From contig OX457033.1 of the NCBI GenBank assembly GCA_949752745.1, positions 16,536,156-16,600,155 of the forward strand: a stretch of DNA of 64,000 bases. The letters are read 5' to 3'. The stretch comes from Protula sp. h YS-2021 (taxonomy: Eukaryota > Annelida > Polychaeta > Sabellida > Serpulidae). Position numbers and translations under genes: made by a program. Position 1 is the first letter of the stretch. Each line of letters starts with the position of its first letter. Shown here one piece after another: positions 1 to 10,481 of this stretch. The notes beneath the pieces are model-generated. The model saw nothing but the letters and a program-made list of their open reading frames with translations. It was not told where the DNA came from and ran no database searches.

Positions 1-185
1 ACCTGATAAAAAATTTTTGGCCTTGACCTTACCGGTATAGTTGGTAGTATTTAGGAGGATGGTCTACATTCAGACATGTGAAAATTGTTAACAAACAGCA
101 ATATCATCTACCTTCCGTTTTAAGTTATCATTCCAAGTGGGGCTAATTCGCTGTGCGAATTTCGGTCTAGTCTAAAGTATTATTT

Positions 186-258
186 GAAGTATTTGATAAT
201 AAAAATAAAAATAATAATAATAACAGTAATTATTATTATAATTATGATGATGATGATA

Positions 259-294
<36 letters not shown>

Positions 295-296
295 TT
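186..296. repeat. ATT/ATG trinucleotide microsatellite
   Basis: Imperfect TAA/TTA repeats with a short GATGATGAT interruption. The two halves are AT-rich and partly complementary (TAA-rich first, TTA-rich second), so the tract can fold back on itself. No coding content. Confidence 0.9.
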
Positions 297-1114
297 GAGA
301 CAAAATAAAGTACACTTCTTCACAATACTTTATTTCTAATTTTCAACAATACTTCATAATGCTAAAGCTCTACTATGTTTGCGATTCAATCAGTTGTGCA
401 GTTCACTTGATAGAAGGAGGGTAAGCGGGAAAGGGGTGGGTGGGGGGGGGGGGGGGACAAGGGCCAAGTGCTCAGATCCACTTCCCGTTAACCGGGCAGA
501 TGTTGTAGGGTGGGAAGGAGGCTGGCCGGGGGCGGGGGCGGATTACTGACGCATTGACCGTGATTACAGTTCAAAAATATATCATTGATAATTACGGATA
601 GTTTGATTAGAAAGCAAAACTGATGACTGTTTAGAGTAAACGTTGTAAAGCGCGTAGTGTGTCGAAGCACACAACACATAATTATTGGTCAAATTACCCG
701 AAAAATGCCTTTGTTTGGCCTTTAAAAAAAGAAAAAGAAAAAGAAAAAAAACCCGCAGGAATCCAGCGACATGACATCTAGCACAATACAAAAACGGAAC
801 CAACATCAACAGGCTTTTACAATATATATATAAATATATTGAAATCGAACACCGATGAAAAATTATGCAAATGCTGTCAAAGAATACCACAATAGCATCA
901 AATTAAATTACAATTCACCATTAAACATTTACCATGTTTGTACAAGTTTTCAAGTTACTGCTGCAGACCTATATATACATATATTTCTTCTTATTAAAAA
1001 TAAATAATTACAATACTTAATACTTATTTTCAGTCCATCAAAAGAGATGTTAATATGATAAACAAACATCTTTTACCTGTGCAATTGTACAGCATAACAT
1101 CTACAACGTACACA
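297..1114. other. AT-rich non-coding stretch with G15 run
   Basis: No gene recognised. A run of about 15 G lies near 442-456, inside a G-rich patch, and short A-rich purine tracts follow near 720-752. Open frames here are short and of low complexity. Confidence 0.6.
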
Positions 1115-1268
1115 AGAAGTGCCAGCTGTCTGAAGAACTGAAGTCAAGAGAGCGGAGGGAAAAAAAGGAAAAAAAAGGAAAAAAAGGAAAGAAGTGACAG
1201 CTGTCTGAAGAACTTAAGTCAAGAGAGCGGAGGGAAAAAAAGGAAAAAAAGGAAAAAAAGGAAAGAAG
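1115..1268. repeat. 75-bp tandem duplication with A/G-rich tail
   Basis: Two adjacent near-identical units (about 1115-1189 and 1190-1263). Each starts AGAAGTG, contains CAGCTGTCTGAAGAACT, and ends in a run of GGAAAAAAA blocks. A third unit starts (AGAAGT) and then diverges. Differences are single bases and A-run lengths, so the duplication is fairly recent. Confidence 0.9.
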
Positions 1269-1470
1269 TATCCTTGTTTCTAATCCCCGGCCGGCTCACT
1301 AAAATCGCAAAAGGATTATGAGAAGTGACCTGGTCAAGTATTGAAATTTCCAGTGAAAAAAGAAAGAACTTGACAAACCGGCTATAGTTGTGTATAATTT
1401 TGTAGTAAAGAACAAAATAAAAATGGTTCATTCAGAGCGGAATTAATTTTGAATGGAAAAAGCTGGCAGA

Positions 1471-1837
1471 CCGGTGTAACGATTTCAGATTACCTCCAAT
1501 TTCAGATTCCCCTCCGGGAATCTGAAATCGATTTCAGGTTCCCGGGGGGGGGGGGGAACTTGGAACATGGAAGCAGTCATCGGAGCATCGAGGATTAGTG
1601 TCACTGCTTCGATGACAGCCATGGCACTACAAGTCTGTTTATACATTGACAGATGTAAATTAAAAAAATTCTAGGTATGCCTGGGGTGGGGGGGGGGGGA
1701 ATTTGAAATCGATTTCAGATTCCCGGGGAGGTAACTTGAAATCGATTTCAGATTCTCGGGGAGGAATCTGAAATCGATTTCAGATTCCCGGGGGGGGGGT
1801 AACATTTAAGGGGGGTAATCTGAAATCGGTACACCGG
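1471..1837. mobile_element. 367-bp palindrome-rich inverted-repeat element (MITE-like)
   Basis: The ends are inverted copies: 24 bp at 1471-1494 match the reverse complement of 1814-1837 with one mismatch; each end begins CCGGTGTA. Inside are four copies of a palindrome centred on TGAAATCGATTTCA (about 1519-1540, 1700-1721, 1734-1754, 1764-1785), each flanked by C- or G-rich tracts. No ORF. No target-site duplication is obvious. This is most simply a non-autonomous DNA element, although a local palindromic expansion is possible. Confidence 0.6.
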
Positions 1838-3135
1838 GACAAAATTTCTAAAAATAGAGATAAAACAAGACTCTTTTGTCTGGTCATACCTAAGGTATAT
1901 GACGTTTTATCAACAGAGGTTTATCTCAGTGGATGGGGCTAGCGGCGGTTGGGGTGTGATGTAAACTGTTGCCTGTTAAAGGCTTTGGCCACTTCTGGGT
2001 TAATTCTAATCGGAATGTTGGTTTGTAAGCAGTTAGTGATCTAAATACGATTTCTGAAGAAAAATGACAACCTCCTAGAGGTTTTTCTTAATGGTCAACA
2101 AAAGGACAAAAAAATCAATAAAGCAAACACTTTGCTCTTTCACTATAAAAAAATTACAGACTTCTAAACTAAATTGATTTTAAAAAATTAAGAGGCTGAG
2201 CATATTTGTAGGCAACGTAACTAAAATATAGACGGTACGTTTTAAAAGTTCGCAATAACTGAATTCAGCCAACGTTATATTTTTACTTTATAAATAAATA
2301 ATAATAATGATAATAATTATATATTATAGTATACTATATATATATATATGTAACAAAATTGACCAAAATATCCATAATATATATTTTCCGGTGCTCAGGT
2401 ACGAGAATTGAAAATTCTAATAAACAATAATTGCAGTTCTTGTAACTAATGCTGACTCGGAAATGTGACAGAAATGCCATCACATTTGAACAGCTCTTTG
2501 AGTTGGTTAAGGTTAATTATGACCAACTGATTAAAAACACTTTTAAAAACGCTGGTTTTACTTAACAAAATCTTGGTCGTTACCGAGGCGCTGTTGTTTA
2601 AAAGAAGCCTGTTTTCTAAAGTACTGGTCGAGACTGAATAATAAATGGAGTTGCCAGAAATTTAGAAAAAAAAGGAAAAATTAAAATTTCAGCTCATAGG
2701 AATTTCTACCTGCATGAAAAAAGAAAATGGCCGGCGACCACAGGACGGCTGGCTCGCCGCACTGACCCGACGCAAGCCACTAAAATAGATGTCGCTTCGT
2801 CCACAACGCACACTTAACTGTTTGTGAACCTTATGTAAGAACTCTTGGGCTTTATCAATAACCATTTGGTTAATTTGCACAGCTCTCAGGCGGATGCATT
2901 CTTCAAACTGTCTTTACGAAACTGCGATTTCGTATTAAATATACAAGTATGACTGTCCACATCGCATAACGCCAGTATTTGTAAACAATAGAGATCTGTT
3001 TGTACAGGCAGGTCCACAATTTACATAAAAAAGTAACTAAAATATTTTGAATAGGACTATTTAAATATACAAGAGGTAGCTTTAAAAAAATAGTGTTCCT
3101 GCTCTGAAAATACCCATAAGCAGGCCATTTGATTG
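1838..3135. other. Unassigned AT-rich sequence downstream of the receptor gene
   Basis: No recognisable gene. A TA-rich patch lies near 2310-2350. One short minus-strand frame (2689-2880) has a faint resemblance to a transposase DNA-binding helix region but is not supported well enough to call. Confidence 0.5.
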
Positions 3136-3141
3136 TTTATT
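3136..3141 (-). other. Candidate poly(A) signal of the receptor gene
   Basis: TTTATT on the plus strand is AATAAA on the minus strand, about 235 bases past the receptor stop codon. This would give a 3' UTR of roughly 250 bases. It is positional inference only; the motif is common in AT-rich DNA. Confidence 0.35.
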
Positions 3142-3374
3142 AGTTCTTCCATAATGTTTTCAACATTATGTTTCAGTTTTAAGTGGGTTCTTTTTGTGAG
3201 TAGAATCACTGCACCGAGATGAAACACTCCCCCATTTATCGCCCAGCTAATTGAACATTGGAGGTGCGCATAAATTGGAGGCGTCGTAACCCTGCTACGT
3301 CAGAGAGTGCAATTAGCCTTTCTGTCATCTGTTAATGAGATAGTACGCACAATTGGCCGCGTGTCCTCATTTAT

Positions 3375-4619
3375 CTACAGCATATCCAACCCGACGGAGT
3401 CAGCACCTTCTACTTCCGTATCGCACGTCAATCCATTACCAATATCCGCTTGGGATTGAATATGGCCGTTAGAAAGCGGTATCGTTTCTGCCTCCGTGCA
3501 CTTCTTTCGCTTGTGACGATTATCAGGACTGAATTGCGCAGTTGTTGTTCTAGTGACAACATTTGTGCCGAGTATATGCTCAAGACTTGATCTTCTACAC
3601 ATCACCACATCGCCGAAGCTATCCCTAAAATCCTTCGATACGAAATTGTACACGAGCGGGTTCACGCATGAATTAGAATAAGCAAGGATATGAAATATCA
3701 TTGCGAGCAGTTTATATCCATTCGTGTTTATGTAGCCATGTAGCGCTCCATAGAAAATAAGAGTTAAGTTTATGTGTAACGGAAACCAGAGAACGGCAAA
3801 TAACACTACTACTATTATTAAAATACGACTTGCTTGTTTCTTGCGCAGGTTTCCTTGACTACGCGATTCGCCGCTTAAGAACCTTGGGCGCTGTTTCATA
3901 ATGTAACGTAAAATGCAGATCGAAAATACCAAAATAATAAACAATGGTATAACATAAGAAAAGACGAATAATACGGTAAAGTACGGCTTTCCAGCCTCTT
4001 CAGAGTTTATTGAACATTCGACGATGGAAAACTTTACGAAAGGTCCTTTGTCTATTATAGTATGCGCGCTGTAGATCCAGAGTATGGGAATGTTTAACAG
4101 CAGCATTGCGATCCAGATAAAGCCCATCATAACAAGGATATTAGCCGTGCATCGTATACGCGTCGTCTTCTGCGAGTGTACGATAGTGAGGTAACGTATG
4201 AGTGCTATCAAAACTAGAGTGTATACAGTCACATAAAGGGAAACATTCACTAGGTAATGCATCAGTTTACAGGCGATGTTGCCAAATGGCCATATCTGGG
4301 CTGCGTGCTGGTATGCCGTGAACGGGGGGCAAATCAAAACAAACGTCAAATCCGCTATTGCAAGATTTAACAACAGTAAATTTGTAGCAGATCGCATTTT
4401 ATTTTTACAGGTGATGACGTAAATAACTAGGGAATTTCCAATGGTTCCTATTAAGGTGATAAATCCGAAGACTATTGGCACAGTTATCTCATACAAGATC
4501 TTATCAAATCGTGTCCGGAGTGGCAAGTAGTTGTAAGGATCGAACATATAGTGGTTAAACGTTGTGTTGTTCGTAGAATCGCTGGCATTTCTCATCGTGA
4601 TTCCGTAGTCCTCCATCAT
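3375..4619 (-). CDS. Allatostatin-A/galanin-type neuropeptide GPCR, IRY variant
   Basis: Complete, apparently intronless class A (rhodopsin-like) receptor of 414 aa, expected in the plasma membrane and coupled to G proteins. The start is the first ATG of an ATGATG pair. The short N-terminus has N-glycosylation sites (N11, N17, N18). TM1 contains GNSLVIYV (N62); TM2 has NLAIAD (D90). W110 and C117 precede TM3, and C202 in loop 2 is the likely disulphide partner. TM3 ends IRY (141-143) in place of DRY. TM6 has LWFP (277-280), with Leu at the usual Cys of CWxP. TM7 has NPLVY (320-324), followed by DFRDSF and C341, a possible palmitoylation site. The WPFG, VYTLVL and CVNPLVYNF segments resemble arthropod allatostatin-A and vertebrate galanin receptors; molluscan buccalin-type receptors belong to the same group. 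Ligand and G-protein class are not determinable. No frameshifts or stops. TTTTAG about 30 bases upstream could be an acceptor for a 5' UTR intron. Confidence 0.93.
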   Translation of the reverse strand: MMEDYGITMRNASDSTNNTTFNHYMFDPYNYLPLRTRFDKILYEITVPIVFGFITLIGTIGNSLVIYVITCKNKMRSATNLLLLNLAIADLTFVLICPPFTAYQHAAQIWPFGNIACKLMHYLVNVSLYVTVYTLVLIALIRYLTIVHSQKTTRIRCTANILVMMGFIWIAMLLLNIPILWIYSAHTIIDKGPFVKFSIVECSINSEEAGKPYFTVLFVFSYVIPLFIILVFSICILRYIMKQRPRFLSGESRSQGNLRKKQASRILIIVVVLFAVLWFPLHINLTLIFYGALHGYINTNGYKLLAMIFHILAYSNSCVNPLVYNFVSKDFRDSFGDVVMCRRSSLEHILGTNVVTRTTTAQFSPDNRHKRKKCTEAETIPLSNGHIQSQADIGNGLTCDTEVEGADSVGLDML

Positions 4620-4703
4620 CACTCTTTGTTTCGCTTGTACACAGCCTAAAATTTATTAATTTATTGTTTGTTTGTTTTTTTTCTTTAATAGAATTCTGTG
4701 ATG

Positions 4704-4918
4704 TGATTGGCGAAATTATTGCCACGTGTCGCACATTGATTGGTTGAAAAAAAAAAGAAAATTAGCCGGAATGGAGTATCCTCTGTTGTTTCTTAGCACA
4801 TCGCCAGCAGGGCTGCTGATTGGCTGCCAGATGATCAGCCGTTTGCTAATTGGCTGTCGGGTTTCAAGTCGCCAACCTGTAACAGAAAAAGTTAGCATCG
4901 TTTGCACCAGGTATAAAA
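4704..4918. promoter_or_regulatory. CCAAT-box cluster with E-box and TATA-like motif upstream of the receptor
   Basis: Four ATTGG motifs (CCAAT on the minus strand, the receptor's strand) lie near 4706, 4739, 4819 and 4849, with a CACGTG E-box at 4723-4728. A plus-strand TATAAAA is at 4912-4918. The cluster starts about 85 bases upstream of the receptor ATG, so it could be its proximal promoter, or a divergent one given the plus-strand TATA. Inferred from motifs only. Confidence 0.4.
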
Positions 4919-5084
4919 TGGGACAGAGAAATTCCGGTAAAGACATAGAACTGGATAACTATTATTTGTTTTATTGTTGTTACTAGCTAGGGTAGAAATA
5001 ATAGAAGTAGTGGTAGTGAGAGTAGTGGTAGTAGGAGAAGTAGTTGCCATTTCGACGTCGCCATGCAACGACGTGTCGATGTAA

Positions 5085-5612
5085 CGTCGGAAACCAAGCA
5101 ATTATCTGCTGGACTAGAATCTAACCTCGGAAAGCCATCAGTTGACTTTTGGACTAGAATTGAACCTCGAAAAGCTACCAGGCGTCTACTACTTTAGAAT
5201 ATAACCCGAAAAGCGACCAGGCCTCTATTGGGTTAGAATCTAACCTTGCAAAGCCACCAATTGTCTTCTGGACTAGAATCTAACCTCGGAAAGAAACCAA
5301 TTAATTGTCTACTGAAAAAGAATCTAACCTTGGAAAGCAACCCATTGTCTGCCGAGCTAGAATCTAACCTCTGAAAGCAACCACTTGTATTCTGGACTAG
5401 AATCTAACCTCGGAAAGTCACCAATTGTCGGCTGGGCTTTAATCTAACTTTTGAAAGCAACCAATTGTATGCTGGACTAGATTGTAACCTTGGAAAGCAA
5501 CCAATTGTCTGCCGGGCTAGAATCTAACCTTGCAAAGCAACCAATTGTCTGCCGGACTAGAATCTAACCTCGGAAAGCAACCAATTGTATGCTGGGCTAG
5601 AATCTACAAGAA
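5085..5612. repeat. 40-bp minisatellite, about 13 copies
   Basis: Degenerate tandem units of 38-44 bp with the core TAGAATCTAACCTYGGAAAG followed by CAACCAATTGTCTGCTGG. Divergence among units is moderate, so the array is old. No continuous frame runs through it. Confidence 0.92.
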
Positions 5613-6136
5613 CTTTGAAACACAGCACTGATATAACATTCCACCAAAGTGACGAGACTCAGCGCGTTCTGTGTCGTTACACCCCCTCCTCCCCCTTTTT
5701 GTTCAACCCTGACAAAAACATGCCTCACATTTTGCGGAACAACTGAAGACAGTCTTTTTTCACCGGATAAACAGAATCATATAACACTGTAACCTGGAAA
5801 CAAGAGTGCCATCTAGCGTGTTAGCGAAAATGATTCCATACTATTTTCGTTTGCTTTGTATAGCGTTTACGAGACGTTCGTATTTTACCACGAATCTTCT
5901 CTATTCAGTGTGTTTGTTTGCATTAAGATACATGATACACATCGTAGATTGTTTTCAACTCGTTAAAAAGAAAACCGAGATCAAATTTACATTATCCGAG
6001 GTCTGGTAGATCGCTTTTATGCGTGACGGACCGCAAAGCTTTTGTAGCACACATCAAATTCCGTACACCTTCCATTATGAAAGATGAATAATGACAATTC
6101 TTGTTAAGCATAGAATGAAGTAAATAATTTTTCTTC

Positions 6137-6140
<4 letters not shown>
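5613..6140. other. Unassigned sequence
   Basis: No gene recognised. Contains a short C-rich patch near 5681-5696. Short frames have no recognisable domain. Confidence 0.5.

Positions 6141-6178
<38 letters not shown>
6141..6178. repeat. (TTTC)n microsatellite
   Basis: About nine TTTC units. Antisense translation gives poly Lys/Glu/Arg, which explains the artificial lysine-rich frames on the minus strand. Confidence 0.9.
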
Positions 6179-6180
<2 letters not shown>

Positions 6181-6542
6181 TCTGAAGCGAGAATGGAACA
6201 TGTGCAAAATCAGAGTAGTAATTTAAAAGCGCCTTGACCAATGAAGCGTGAAGTAAGAGGAAATCTGAAGGCCTCTCATAGTTTTGTAGTTTGTTTTTGC
6301 ACCATGTCACTGTCCTCATTTTGCAACAAATGCGGATGTAATTTGTTGTTTATGCCAACGCCTGAATGGTCTGCATACAGTATTTACCTTGTTTCAATAT
6401 AAACAGGTCACAAAGCATAACATATTTGTTCTTGTCAGTTATAATTTATTCGAGCATTTCACTTCAAATTATTTGAAAATCAACATTTTTTTTTGCATTT
6501 GTGCAATGTATATTTCTCCGTGTAGTTATTTAACATCTGTTT

Positions 6543-6790
6543 TAGGGGAACTTCGGGATAGGACCACCCCTCGAATGGGACAACCGCTCAAATGGAACCA
6601 CCCCTCGAATGGAACCACTCCTCCAATGGGACCACTCCTCAAATGGGACTAGCCCTCGAATGGGACCACCACGTAAGTAGAACCATCCCAATCAATACTC
6701 CTATTCTAGCTTCCTTTGATTATGATGAAACCCGCAAATAGGGTCCACCTCGGAAATTGAACCACTTAGTTCAGTCTCACTGGTGGCCCT
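6543..6790. repeat. 18-bp degenerate tandem repeat in a GGAACCTCG-family remnant
   Basis: About six imperfect units of the type CCTCGAATGGGACCACC run from 6560 to 6672, followed by CGCAAATAGGGTCCACCTCGG and GGCCCTATTTC. The wording (nnATAGGACCACC, CTCGGAAA) matches two other places in the window, 41219-41420 and 62046-62200. All three are probably remnants of one dispersed element. An adjacent G-rich run lies at about 6801-6831. Confidence 0.6.
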
Positions 6791-7752
6791 ATTTCTATGG
6801 GGAGAGGAGGGGAGGGGAGGGGGGGGGGGGTTAGGGATGTATTGAATGACAGAACTGTAATAATGTTATAACTTGTGTGTTTGGTGTTAAAGCCACGCCT
6901 TGTTAATAAGCACACTTTACAATAAAGACTTGATTTGCATAACCAGTTATAAATACTGTAAAAATAATATATTTTTATCAGCGTCAAAAAGACCACTGAT
7001 TTTTTTTTTGTTAGGTTATGGCCTGCGTGGTTTGTGACCTGCCTTGCCTTCTCCCCGACTTGTGTGGGTTGAGTAATATGATCACTTATAGCAGTAAAAA
7101 ACTTGATGGATAAACACGTCTATTTTTTCCGCATGGAAAAAGAGGTTAAATGATTGTCACGGATCGAAGGGAGACCCTAATTGTACGAAACTTCCCATAA
7201 TCCCCTAGAATTTGTTGTGGATTTTCTTTTCAAGAAGAACCTTTCAATTTTCCCAACGAAAAAAAAGTTAAATGCGACAATTTCCTCTTTATAATCCTAA
7301 AGTCGCGGTGTCCCTGCTCTTTGATAATGTTCCATAATAATACGTTATCAAAAAGGAACATCACAAAAAACACTGATTATATACTACCCCTGGACTTGTC
7401 ATATGAGCAAAACGAATCTTGTCACGGAATTTCGCAACATATATATATATATATATTAAAATTTGTGTTCAATGTTGTAATGTTGTATTATGTAAAAGTC
7501 GATATGAGGAGACACCGGTTTTAAATACACGACACAGTAAAAACAATAGTCAGTCTTGTTTTGGTTTCCGAGATTAAATCATTGAAGTGGCAAATATATC
7601 TATATGTCCGTATCTATGAGTCTAGCTGAAGCTATAAATAAAATAAATAAACAAATAAAATTTTATTTGTGTTGTATTCAAACACAGTAAGAAAGAATTA
7701 AACAGATAAAAAGGTTATTTTTTTTAGAAAAGTCATTTGGGATAATGAGTGG
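6791..7752. other. Unassigned AT-rich sequence
   Basis: No gene recognised. Contains a short (AT)n tract at 7439-7456 and A/T-rich simple sequence near 7630-7660. Confidence 0.5.
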
Positions 7753-7759
7753 GTTTTAC

Positions 7760-8106
7760 TAACGTTTTATTTCGTAAAACGAGCTTTTACGAGTAAAAGC
7801 GCAATTCGCGTTCTCCACTTTTAGATTGGTTTCCCTTTGGTTACGTTTACCACGCAATAAAATTGAAACTTTTTCTTGCAGTTAGAATGAGCCTATCCCG
7901 CTCTCCATCCATCGACCAATGAGAAAGAGGGAATCCTCTGATATTACGTCATTGGAAATAAAGGTCATTCCCTTTAAGCCCCTAAATGGGTGGTAACAAC
8001 TCACCCAGGCTTGTTGTGGGATGGATGGGAGGGAAGATAGGCTAAAAGTGGAGAACGCGAATTGCGCTTTTACTCGTAAAAGCTCGTTTTACGAAATAAA
8101 ACGTTA
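7760..8106. mobile_element. 347-bp inverted-repeat element nested at the DIRS left end
   Basis: About 65 bp at 7760-7826 are repeated in inverse orientation at 8042-8106, beginning TAACGTTTTATTTCGTAAAA. A 7-bp GTTTTAC flanks it on both sides (7753-7759 and 8107-8113), consistent with a target-site duplication. The left interior (about 7828-7979) matches the reverse complement of 15312-15460, just inside the right end of the large DIRS element. It is therefore related to that element or a sister family, probably as a non-autonomous derivative. No ORF. A match of TSD by chance cannot be excluded. Confidence 0.75.
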
Positions 8107-8107
8107 G

Positions 8108-8156
8108 TTTTACTTCGCAAAAGCTTTGAATTCGCTTATCTCCACTTTTAGATGGG
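8108..8156 (+). repeat. DIRS left inverted terminal repeat
   Basis: Identical over 49 bp to the reverse complement of 15461-15509. It begins immediately at the presumed target duplication of the nested 347-bp element, so the outermost base is partly ambiguous. Confidence 0.9.
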
Positions 8157-9370
8157 ACTAAAGTCCGGAGCAGGGGAGCCTGCCATTCTGAATGAACTGC
8201 GCGAAAAAGGTCGCGAAAAGAGGCATTACTCGTAAGAGGTGTTGGCAGTTAAGCAATGTTAGATGGGATTTGTAATATGAAATGAAATAAATCCTGAAAT
8301 CTAAGCTCTGCTTTATTATTTGCTTTCAGTGATCTCGGTAGGGGAAGGGGAACACTCCCAACCCATAATGGGATCTGGTAACAAAATATAAAGTAAATTC
8401 GTCTAACAGAGAGCGTAAACAGTCTGATTAAAATCTCATGCCAACAGACTGCCTGACTGAGTATCCTTTACCCTCTCCCTCCTAACTCTCTCTGGATGGA
8501 TCCCAACCTGGGATGCTCTGGCTATGTGTCTTTTGAAGATGGCAATAAAACTGATTTATTGCTCTTTCTTGACAAAAAGATCGTAACCCAACAAGGCTTA
8601 CGTACAATTAAAACATGTCACAGGAGAATTAGAGCTATCTGTGCCTTACCAATGCATGCTGAAGCTCTGAATACCTGAACAAATGGCAGAACTTGCTATA
8701 AGCCATTGGCATTTTTTTAATTCAATATAACGAAATCGATTGACAGTTTCGGAAAATTAAGTGACCATAAGCTTTAAAACACTCATTAAACTGGATTTAA
8801 AACAATCCTAGTGATAGAACTCACTAAATACTGTTCTTTTTGGACCTAGTCCCATAATGGTACTATGGGCCTTGGTCATATGGTCATGCGGGCACTGTGA
8901 CACAGACCTCTGACATCTCTTTGCTTTATTGAACGGTCCATAACTGCGGGATCCGCTGGGACGGGGGATGTCTGTATCCCCCCCTCTTTTTTCTTAGACG
9001 AGAAAAATAACCATCAACGGTTACTGCGACCGTGATGTAGTTCACAGTGACCGTATGCCTAGAAACCGTCTCTAGAGTAATACAATATGATTGTTCATAA
9101 ACGGTCTGTTTGAAGAATAAGGCGACTAACGCCATAGGGTTGGTTGTATTCCAAGCTGTGGGGAAATAGCTGGCTAGGTTAAGACTGGCTTTTTCTTAGA
9201 CTTGAATTGGTTGCCGTTGCGGTACTTTAAACAACTTCCCTTTTGCTTGCCCTTGCCTTCGGGTCTGGGAGTGGATGATCTGTAACAGAGGATTGTTTGC
9301 TTAGTAATGGTCCTCTCCACTGTTTTGACGGGCCCTTAGTGGTAGAGACCCGAGAGCACGTTTTGGGAGA
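8157..9370. other. DIRS 3' region between recombinase and left end
   Basis: Lies past the tyrosine recombinase in element orientation. No domain recognised. Includes inverted copies of CCCATAATGG motifs near 8354 and 8851, which in DIRS elements could belong to the internal complementary region used in circle formation; this last point is inference. Confidence 0.5.
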
Positions 9371-9890
9371 AGTCTTTAAGATAGTACTTAACAAAGGAGT
9401 TGGGTAAAGCCCAACAACCCGTATTGAGTATATCTCACCGCGACACATTGCGCAGAGCCCTAAGAGAGTTTGCAACTTGTCTAACTTGATGGGCTTTTAC
9501 TTTCAACTCTGACTGAAGAACTGTGTCCGATTGTGCCACGTCGTACACTGCCGTAATGACCCCTTTAATGTAATTGGAAATAATTTGTTTCTCGAGGTCT
9601 TTTTTGAACTTGGGCATATAGGAGATAAAAAGGGCTTTTTTTTTTTTTTTTGACCTATACACCTTTGAAAGCTCAAACAGGGCTTTGACGGGACACAATG
9701 AGGCTAAGTCCTCCGTAGTCTGTTCCTCTGATAGGGATGATAATTTGGCATGGTTGAGCATACCCATCCCGTGAGTTATGATATGGGTCTTGCCCATGAA
9801 ACCGGCCTGAGGGACGAGGGTGATGTTTTCCCACTCCCGTCTCCTTGCTTACCAGGACATGTATCTCGCTCCGTCTCTTGTCTGACACTA
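9371..9890 (-). pseudogene. DIRS tyrosine recombinase remnant
   Basis: Landmarks of the tyrosine recombinase catalytic domain appear in order but not in one frame. The first catalytic Arg region reads SDKRRSEIHVL (about 9855-9888). A frameshift then leads to GFMGKTHIITHGMGM and a Pro-Val-rich stretch. The HxxR box is HQVRQVANSL (His/Arg codons at 9480-9491). After an in-frame stop, FVKYYLKDF supplies the catalytic tyrosine (YY at 9381-9386). In a live element this enzyme would integrate the circular cDNA. A T16 run (9636-9651) adds a poly-lysine insert. Clearly non-functional. Confidence 0.85.
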
Positions 9891-10481
9891 GGCTAGTAAA
9901 AAGGTGAGCTGTACCGTGGAATTTTTGCCGAAGTCACTTCCTTTCCAAAAATTTCAGGGCGTTGAAGGTACTTAATACTAGAGAAAGGTTCCACTGCGCA
10001 AGGTTGGGGAACGAGTTTACCTTGAAATGTTGGACCAGTTGAGAGAGGGCCAAATCGTCCCAAGGGTCACAACCCGCTGACGCCTTGAGTCTGGAGCCTA
10101 TGGCCGCTCTGTAAGCTTCGATGGAACTTACGTTTAACCCTTCATCTGCGAATAGGTATAACTGCTGGCGAAGCTTTAAACGGGTCTAGCTTAGACTTGC
10201 TACATCAGGAAGCGAATCTGAGCCCTGTACACCTTGTTTATGATTCTACACATTTTTACTACCTCTTGTGAGAATCCTTTCTCTTTTTAGAAAGATTGGT
10301 CAGGCACCGAAGGTGTAGGTTTAGTAGGTGGGGCGCTGGGTGGAAATGTTGCCAATGGAGTTGTGGCACGAGATTGAAATTTTCTTGGTTATCTTGCAAC
10401 GAAGCAGTAACGCTAACCAAGGGGCTTCCAGCATCCATTGGGTCGCCAGCAGTAGGGCCCGTGGGCTTAGATCCAACACCG

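Noticed and set aside
2689..2880. Minus-strand frame with MVIDKAQEFLHKV, reminiscent of a CENP-B/Tigger DNA-binding region
   Set aside because: Similarity is faint, the conserved FxxSxGWLxxFxxR pattern is not convincing, and no transposase follows.
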